Source of the DNA: Arcuatula senhousia
Taxonomy: Eukaryota; Mollusca; Bivalvia; Mytilida; Mytilidae
Direction: 5' to 3'
Length of the DNA: 64,000 bases
Assembly: GCA_963971305.1 (NCBI GenBank)
Contig: OZ020308.1
Span: 23,031,275-23,095,274, forward strand
The notes under the pieces were generated by a model. That model was not told the DNA's origin. It saw only the letters and a list, made by a program, of their open reading frames with translations, and made no database searches. The number at the start of each line of letters is the position of its first letter. Position 1 is the stretch's first letter. Made by a program: the position numbers and the translations under genes. Below, piece by piece: positions 57,366-64,000 of the stretch.

Positions 57366-59210
57366 TTCTTCTTTACGGTGGAAGATACGAGTCCAACGTC
57401 CACACAAACTGATTACCGGTGTCTATGCAAATAAATGACGTAGAAAAATGTCGGGTCGGATAACATTGCATCACATGCACTTCGGTTCATTTTTGATGAC
57501 ATGAAAAATGATTTATTCTTTTTCGTAAGAAATTGAATTTACATGTTCCTGGTGTTCAACTTAGAATATGGCAGTTTTGAAGTTCTTTTGTAGACAGACC
57601 GACCATTAAAAAACATGAAAGAGGGGAAAGGTGGGCAAGTTTTTTTTTCTAAAAGTAAAAAATATTATTTATCCTATTTTCAAGGGAAAAAAATTTGACA
57701 ACAATTAACACAATTTCATTTCTATTATGGCAAAAATACATATGCGGGATATTTTGTTCCGTAAAATTTGGTGTTGAAATAAAGGGAAATGTGTCCATAG
57801 GAAAAGAATGCCCTTACAGTCTAATATCTAGTGGTATTCAATTATCTCCCCTGCAGAAAACAGCTAATGTGTTTTTAAATTTTTAACGATGACAACAACG
57901 ATGGCGACGGCATATAAACAATCTTCAATTTTCATTTATTACGCATGGATTTGACTACTATCATATACGTTGGACATGTTATGTTATTAACGAATCTTTT
58001 CTGTTGCGTAAACAGTTGTTTATAAGGTCAACAAAAGTGCATATTTTAACAAATCGAGTGAAACTTATTGGCCGTTGGAAAAAATTAAAATGTCAACTCA
58101 ACCTTTAAAAAATCACACAAGGCGTAATACCTGCAGTACATTTTCGAAACTTGTGGGAAAGTTAGGTTATTACCTTTTCTTTCGACAGATATTAGTTTGA
58201 AAATTATATTTTACTGTTATCATATAACGATCCATTTGAATTCAATGTGTAACTATGAAAAACTTTCAAGGGACACAACCAAGTTCTATCTTTAATAAAT
58301 TATAAACATGATAAATGGGAGGCATTCCTATTTTTAAAACGGATGACTGAATATTGAATTGGACATTTACTCCAATACAATGCAAATTCACATACTGTTG
58401 ATCCCAATTTACGGATACCGGTCAAAAAGGTAAACATGTTCTATGACATAATCGAATTCAACAGGTAAATCGTGTACTTTTAAAAAGAAGGTTGTCAAGA
58501 CGGACTAGAAAAATAGGTCTTTTTCTTAATTTTATTTTGGCTTTACCTCTTGCAGTACATGTCTGAAAATTTGCATATGGGAAGATATACATTTAAACAA
58601 ATAGTGTGATTTTTTTCAATTTTTTATATAAAAGTTAAAGTTGTGCGATCCATTTCAGTTTGCACCGTATGCATTTCATAAATATCCACATAATAACATG
58701 CATTAAAATGCAATCTGTTACTTTTAAAAACTCTTTTTAATTCAAAAAAGTTTATTTTATCAGCATAACCTAAAATTGGAAGAAATTTTGTACTTAAAAG
58801 AACTTTTGATTCACTTGACAACCAGGATAAACATTCGAATTGACTTTCCTATCTTTTCCGATGAAGAGCTCACATTCTATTGTTTAAATACCACCGGTTT
58901 TCGGACTGCTTATTAGACCTTCCGTTTAACAGAAAATAATTGTATATATTATTTATTTATAATGGCTCAAAAGTCTCAACGTTTCGGCAGTTGCCTTCAT
59001 CAGGAGTAAAAAGTCCTCTGAAAGTTACATCATGGCCATTCCATCATCATCATCTCCATCAAATAAAATTGAGAAAATAATTGGTTAAGAATCTGAATCT
59101 GAATCAATACTGTGCTGGGTCTGAGAAAATGAAAACACGTTTAGTTTAGTTTAATTTTCTCAGGCTGGGTCTATTAAGAAGCCAACGGTGGGGGGTCAAC
59201 GGTGTATGGC
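57366..59210. other. FABP upstream flank and intergenic DNA
   Basis: The FABP promoter should be just above 57366. ATGCAAAT and TGACGT lie near 57424-57441. No coding region or clear repeat end is seen in the rest. Confidence 0.45.
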
Positions 59211-59214
59211 GGAA

Positions 59215-59545
59215 GGCACTATTTACAAGTTAAAAACAATACGGAAGCTCAGCAAAACCTGAGCTGGCTGACTTCATCCTTGAAAGTATCCAAGGAGTCA
59301 GCTGATACTAATTGTTGTGGCAGCCCGTTCCAGATGGTGATAGCTGATGGAAAGAACGATTCTTTGTTAGCTGTTCACTTGACAGAAAGGTGGTAAGAAT
59401 CTTGTCAAGTGACCTCTAGTAGATGCTCCAGTCGGATGTAAGATCTGGGATGAGTGTATGTCTATGAGATTGTTGACAATACGGTGCATCATGATAGCTC
59501 GTTGTCTGGAGCGACGTTCTTGTAGCGGCAAGTTTCACGGACGAA
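59215..59545 (-). pseudogene. LINE reverse transcriptase C-terminal fragment
   Basis: The minus strand reads RQRAIMMHRIVNNLIDI, then after a shift FFPSAITIWNGLPQQLVSAD and SLDTFKDEVSQL, the usual end of CR1/RTE-type ORF2 proteins. Frames are broken. Confidence 0.75.
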
Positions 59546-59570
59546 GTACATAAGGACGGTAATGAGTAAA

Positions 59571-60050
59571 ACTTAATGCCCCCAGCATGTCATCGCGAGG
59601 GCATATAAACTGTTATGTTTTGTTTTTGTTTCTGTTGTTTAAAATAGAAGAATGTGACAATGTGACACGGATCTGAGAAAATCATATCAAATTTAATTAT
59701 TGTCTCTGCACGGATGCCTCTTCACCCTAAACAGGAAGTAGTAGTTGTATAGGTCTAAAATCTATTAGGAAATAGTTTGTCATACTGAACTTCAGAACTT
59801 CGAACCATTCTCCCGTACGTTTTTTTGAGAAAAGACTAAACTAAAATTTTGTTATCAACCCGGTCTGAACGGGGGAAGTAGAAGTCCGGTAGGTCTAAAA
59901 CCGCTTAGAACATTTTTGTCATACGGAATCACTCTGCTAAATTTCAAATCATTTTCATGTACAATGTCTGAGAAAAGCTTGACAGGACTTTTAGTAAGAA
60001 CGTACAAAAGTTAAACCTAATGCCCCCCCCCCTTTTCGACGGGGCATAAA
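59571..60050 (-). repeat. GCCCCCG-ended dispersed repeat, inverted copy
   Basis: Two internal units (GGTCTAAAA, TTTGTCATAC, TTGAGAAAAG) between TGCCCCCAGCATG and CGACGGGGCAT. Same family as 43447-43820. Confidence 0.6.
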
Positions 60051-60345
60051 AATGTTTTTAAATGTTTTTCTATTCGATGAGACTAAAACGAGATTCCTGA
60101 TCGAGTCGGTCTAGACAACATTAGACTATTTCGACCAGTTAGAAACAATCTTATACAAAATTGTAGCACATAGGAAAATACTTTAATCATGACGCTGTTA
60201 TATATGTACTTGTTTTTGCCGGGCAATGACATAAGAACAATTTATTACGAGCAAAATCGACAAACCTATTCTAGGTCGTGTATTTTAACACCAAAATAAC
60301 TATCTTAAGTTAAACTAGATTTAAAGTCACCCTTTCTAGCTTTTT

Positions 60346-60430
60346 ATACCTCGCCCAACGAAGTGGCAGGGTATTCTGTTATATCCTCAGTTTCGTTCGG
60401 TGTCTGTCCGTCCGTCCGTCCGTCCCCGAA
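60346..60430 (+). repeat. repeat end with (GTCC)n
   Basis: TATACCTCGCCCAACGAAGT followed by GTCCGTCCGTCCGTCCG, a form common at ends of molluscan dispersed repeats. Confidence 0.5.
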
Positions 60431-60559
60431 GGTTTCCGGATGATAACATGAAAACGCGTGGGAAGGAATTAAAATGATATTTTGCACCACTGTTGACTAC
60501 AATAAAATAAAATTGAGATCAATTTTCAGGATGTTGCAAAAAAATGCTTTTTGAGATAC

Positions 60560-61210
60560 ATAAGACATAAGACATAATTTATTTTCCAATTATGGTCCCT
60601 CAAAGGGCAGCATCATTACAATGATTACATTATAAAAGGAATAAATAAAGTATAAGATTATAATAAATAGCAGTGGCGGATTCAGGGGGAGGCGGAGGGG
60701 GTGTACGCCCCCCTTTAATTGAGAAATTAAAAAAAATTCTGTATAAAATTGACCAAGCTACTTCAAATTTTCATCAAAATCTGACATTTTTAGCAATGAC
60801 GCCCCCCCCCCTTTCATGGACCTCTGGATCCGCCCCTGAATAGATAGCTTAAATAATGCAGATACTATATATATACTTGTTCAAAGAGTCTGGATACAAA
60901 AAAGGACCAATATTTCATTATGCTACAATGATAAATTACAAGAAAAACAAAAACAACAAAAAACATTTGTTATTAAATAGAACAAAGAATGTACCATCAA
61001 TGTGGCAGACCAGCAGATATTAATATAGAGGATTAAAAAAAAAACACCAAACATTTTATGTGTGCCAGGAATGAACATATTAGATTAAGAATTTCTAAAT
61101 CCTCATTAGTCAATAACCATATGAGTTTTGTCTTAGATTCTAGAGATGCAAAATTTTTACATTTTCTATGAGCAGTAGTTTCTAGCTCTTGACGAGTATT
61201 GTTCACTCCA
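60560..61210 (-). pseudogene. LINE 3' fragment
   Basis: The minus strand encodes a decayed ORF2 end (KCKNFASLESKTKLIWLLTN, EDLEILNLICSFLAHI) at 61200-61080. It then has a 3' UTR ending AATAAATTATG and a TCTTATG-type tandem tail at 60560-60580. A MITE interrupts it. Confidence 0.65.
60671..60838. mobile_element. 168-bp MITE, CAGTGGCGGATTCAG ends
   Basis: CAGTGGCGGATTCAGGGGG at left and, inverted, CAGGGGCGGATCCAGAGG at right; AATAG duplicated at 60666-60670 and 60839-60843. Inserted in the LINE fragment around it. Confidence 0.85.
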
Positions 61211-61319
61211 GGACATTAATACTTTCATGATAAGACGTACCATGGGGGGGGGGTCCGAGGGGGTCATTCATCATCCCCTAAAATGATGAAAGGAGCAAAG
61301 AGGCAACAATGGGGCATTC

Positions 61320-61770
61320 AAGTGTAAAAAAAAGTCTGAAAGGGCAACGACGAAACCAGTAACAATAACGGGGCTTGTTTAGGGGGGGGGGGGGGGTACC
61401 AATATCCCATATCCCCATAAATTTTTCATCAAATATCCTGTATCCCAAAAAATGTTTTTCCAGTATCCCATATCCCTATAAATAAAATTGACAAAAATAT
61501 CCCATATCCCAATAAGCTTTGCCTCAAATATCCCGTATCCCACTAAGAAAATGTGTGGATATCCCATATACCAATATACCCTAAACAAGCCTCAATAACA
61601 CAAAACACAAAATCAACCGAGCGGAAATCAACAACGCAAACTCAAGTCGTAACAAGAGTGAACTCAGGTGCTCCGGAAGAGTAAGCGGTTCCTGCCTGCT
61701 ATAGCACACCCGTCGTGTTGATAATTTACAATTTGTGTCAAATCCGGTAAAGGAAGACAAAGACAAAACA
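61320..61770 (+). repeat. dispersed repeat, copy B, split by a MITE
   Basis: AAAGTCTGAAAGGGCAACGA at left, then after the MITE at 61370-61592 it resumes with ATCAACAACGCAAACTCAAG to GGTAAAGGAAGACAAAG. Colinear with copy A at 51165-51415. Confidence 0.78.
61370..61592. mobile_element. 223-bp MITE filled with ATATCCC repeats
   Basis: Inverted ends GGCTTGTTTAGGG and CCCTAAACAAGCC. CAATAAC is duplicated at 61363-61369 and 61593-61599. The inside holds about five degenerate copies of ATATCCCATATCCC(C/A)ATAA. Confidence 0.85.
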
Positions 61771-61789
61771 AATTTCTACGACAAACCAG

Positions 61790-62335
61790 CATCTGCACTC
61801 AGTTGAGAGATAGAAATCCCACATTTGTCTACGAGTGCACAGTGTCTACCGAAAATAAATCTTGAGTGAAGACAACAACCGTGGAGCAACATAACCCTGT
61901 GTCATCAATTTCCGTGTTAAACGTGACGCTCTGCCAAGGAAATCGATGTAATTCCCGCAAGCTCTGGAATAACGAATCAACTGTGATACGAAGACACCGT
62001 AAGCAGGAGCGGACGAAATATGTTAATTGCTACACAAAAAGGGAAAGTTGCCGATTGGAAAGTTGAAGTCATCACATTTGTCATAGAGCTTTGTTGAGAG
62101 TCTTAATTCCTTGAGAGTCAATTTCGAGATGTAGTTCTAAATATGAAGACTTCCTAGAATCCGTCGTGTCTTTTATCTCAAGTTCCCGGGGATATATGAG
62201 ATGGAGAAAGTCATCAAATCGAGATTTGTTTAGTGAAAGGTCATCATTAATATAACGTAACAATTTCTGTGTTAAACGTGACGCTCTACCAAGGAAATCG
62301 ATGTAAATACTGAATATTCTGAATACCATTGAGAT
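61790..62335 (-). pseudogene. reverse transcriptase fragment, Penelope-like or related
   Basis: The minus strand reads RYINDDLSLNKSRFDDFLHL, ELEIKDTTDSRKSSYLELHL, then with a shift KLYDKCDDFNFPIGNFP, APAYGVFVSQLIRYSRACG, YIDFLGRASRLTRKL and ALVDKCGISISQLSADAG. The order fits an RT type common in bivalves that I associate, with caution, with Penelope-like elements. Stops and shifts make it dead. Confidence 0.7.
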
Positions 62336-63411
62336 CTCCATCCTATAACCACATAGTATAGGATTACCTCTTATGTTAAGACGAATAGTTTCATACCATA
62401 GGGGGGTCTGAAAGGGGGGGGGGTCATGCCCATCCCCTCAAATGACAAAATACCGAATTGTGGCGATCATTTAATGTCCCATTAGATACCCTATGTTTAT
62501 ATTTGAAAATTCAGATACATTGAAATTGGAAAAATCAAAAATGTTACTTGTAGCGAGATAATTTCCAGTTAAGGAAACCTTATTTGAATCATCTTCGAAA
62601 GCCAAAAAAAAGGATTACATTCATTTAATACATATCTTTGCTAGCGTAAGAGCGTTACACTTATTTTGCTAGTGAAGACGACTTTGGATCGGTTTTGCTA
62701 TCGCGATGTTATGTCTCCATGTAGGCATTTCAGAAAACATAAAAACTATGAATTTTCACTTGAAATTTTCTAATAGAAATGATATATTAAAATTATTATT
62801 ATCAAAGTGTACAGTCGGATGACTCAATTAACAGTTAAAACTCCAAGAATTAGCCTGAATAGCAACATAATGTTCAAGGTCCTTTAGCCTTAGTGCCATT
62901 AATATATGTCAATCATGCTCTTTTCATTTACATGTAATGCCCCTTTAGCTCATTGTGGGCTACTGATTTGGTGAATGAAATACGTTATGTTCTAAGTTTT
63001 TTTTCTTATCTTGTCCGACCGAATGGGAATAATTATCCCTTATGTAGTCAAAGTCAAGCGACAATTACTTCTACACTGGCAAAAAAAAAGAAGGAAAAAA
63101 AGAAAAAAGAAAAAAAAAGAAAAATAATAATAAAAGGAAACTAAACCTACTAAATATTTTTTTAACACCCTAGTCTTTTCTAAAAATTCTTCCAATATAA
63201 GGTAAAACCAATCTTCTCAATACTTTGTATACACTCCTATCTTGACAAATATCATCTTTATATTGAAATCCTACTGATACGAGTTATCACACATTCCAGG
63301 GTTACCACATAAGGCCTGGACAAACCACGTGGTTACTATTTCAAAGATAAAATGAAAAAATTCATGGATTACTAATCTAAAATTTACGTAGTACACAATG
63401 AAAATAAAAAC
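62336..63411. other. intergenic DNA
   Basis: No supported gene. A GAAAAAAAG-rich tract lies at 63080-63125. Confidence 0.4.
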
Positions 63412-63463
63412 ATGAAATACTTTGCGATTCTACTGTGTGAATTTATACTCTTTTATGAACGAG
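63412..63463 (+). CDS. possible signal-peptide first exon of a gene leaving the window
   Basis: ATG at 63412 gives MKYFAILLCEFILFYER then G|GTAAGA, phase 1: a hydrophobic leader and a strong donor, the same plan as mucin exon 1. An ATG 14 bp upstream meets a stop after four codons. No second exon is within the last 537 bp, so support is limited. Confidence 0.4.
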
Positions 63464-64000
63464 GTAAGATAGATTTTTTTAAAAAATTCGCTGTTAAAAA
63501 CACACTGAAACAATAACCTAGTTCCAGATTATACAATTTATAAGGAAAAATAGAGGGAAATGCGCCATTTCCGCCTTAAGATAGCTAGAATGTTGGTTTG
63601 TTTTTAGTTCTAACCATGATTTAACGCCGAATATTAATATTTCGAACTGAACACCAAACTAATGGCTAAAAGTACAACACATGTGAGAATCAGTGTTTTT
63701 ATTCTTTTACAAATAAAAAAAAATTGAGGCAAGGCTCAAGAAATCTTAGCGTTTTAATTGTGAAAAGAAAACAGCAAAATTAACACATGGTTCAAATGTT
63801 CTGCAGTGTTTATATTTAAGAAGGATAACGGTCATGACGGTTGTGAAGAATAAATTGCATGATTATAAAGAGACATTTCTAAAAAAAGAGGCTCACAGGA
63901 GCCTGAATCGCTCACCTGGTCTTGATGTAGACCCTATAAAGACTTTAGCTGAACATTCAAGCAAGCAACAGCTTTTCTCTATCTACTACAGTTTTCATTC
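63464..64000. other. right edge of the window
   Basis: AT-rich; no coding sequence seen. It would be intron 1 if the exon at 63412 is real. Confidence 0.4.

Noticed and set aside
57366..57407. Longer FABP N-terminus from an upstream in-frame start (MCGRWTRIFHRKEE)
   Set aside because: Needs a non-ATG start and has no match to FABP N-termini; the ATG at 57365 gives the family-typical start.
61376..61590. Telomere-like CCC repeats (ATATCCC)
   Set aside because: Not TTAGGG/CCCTAA; they lie inside a MITE with TIRs and target duplications.

Overview
The window looks like nuclear DNA of a marine bivalve, most likely a Mytilus-type mussel. It is AT-rich, has intron-containing animal genes, carries many non-LTR retrotransposon copies, and holds short dispersed repeats of a kind I recall from mussel genomes. 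The species is inferred, not proven.

Three host genes can be built exon by exon, with splice sites and phases that agree. (1) Minus strand, 30626 to 542: a membrane mucin with a signal-peptide exon, one 5.47 kb Ser/Thr-rich repeat exon, three exons that together make a SEA domain, and a last exon with a membrane helix and a short basic tail. The six exons sum to exactly 6000 nt, but one TAA codon (26134-26136) interrupts the repeat exon. (2) Plus strand, 39580 to 47594: a six-exon BCL7 family gene (SWI/SNF-BAF chromatin remodelling). (3) Minus strand, 57365 to 53075: a four-exon fatty-acid-binding protein gene with the classic FABP intron positions. A possible signal-peptide exon of a further gene lies at 63412.

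The largest object is a complete Polinton/Maverick element of 14,014 bp (8606-22619). It has 134-bp terminal inverted repeats and a perfect 6-bp target duplication (TATCTA), and sits in intron 3 of the mucin gene, splitting the SEA domain. It carries a protein-primed DNA polymerase B (one internal TAG), an adenain-like protease, a fibre-like coiled-coil protein, a zinc ribbon-PLA2-integrase-chromodomain fusion, a packaging ATPase, major and minor capsid proteins, several small virion-type proteins and a small OB-fold-like protein at the right end. It is visibly richer in G+C than its surroundings. The ten inner plus-strand genes start at or within a few bases of an ATAAATG-type motif preceded by CTATAG or similar. 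The two terminal genes instead start inside the TIRs. This looks like two expression classes, as in a DNA virus. Palindrome arrays and hairpins occupy the convergent junctions.

Other mobile DNA: an almost full-length LINE with an L1-type ORF1 (about 831-5865) in mucin intron 5; a 5'-truncated CR1/L2-like LINE (55297-57206) in FABP intron 1; five decayed retroelement fragments; several MITEs with clear TIRs and target duplications; and many tandem or dispersed repeats in the BCL7 introns and intergenic DNA.
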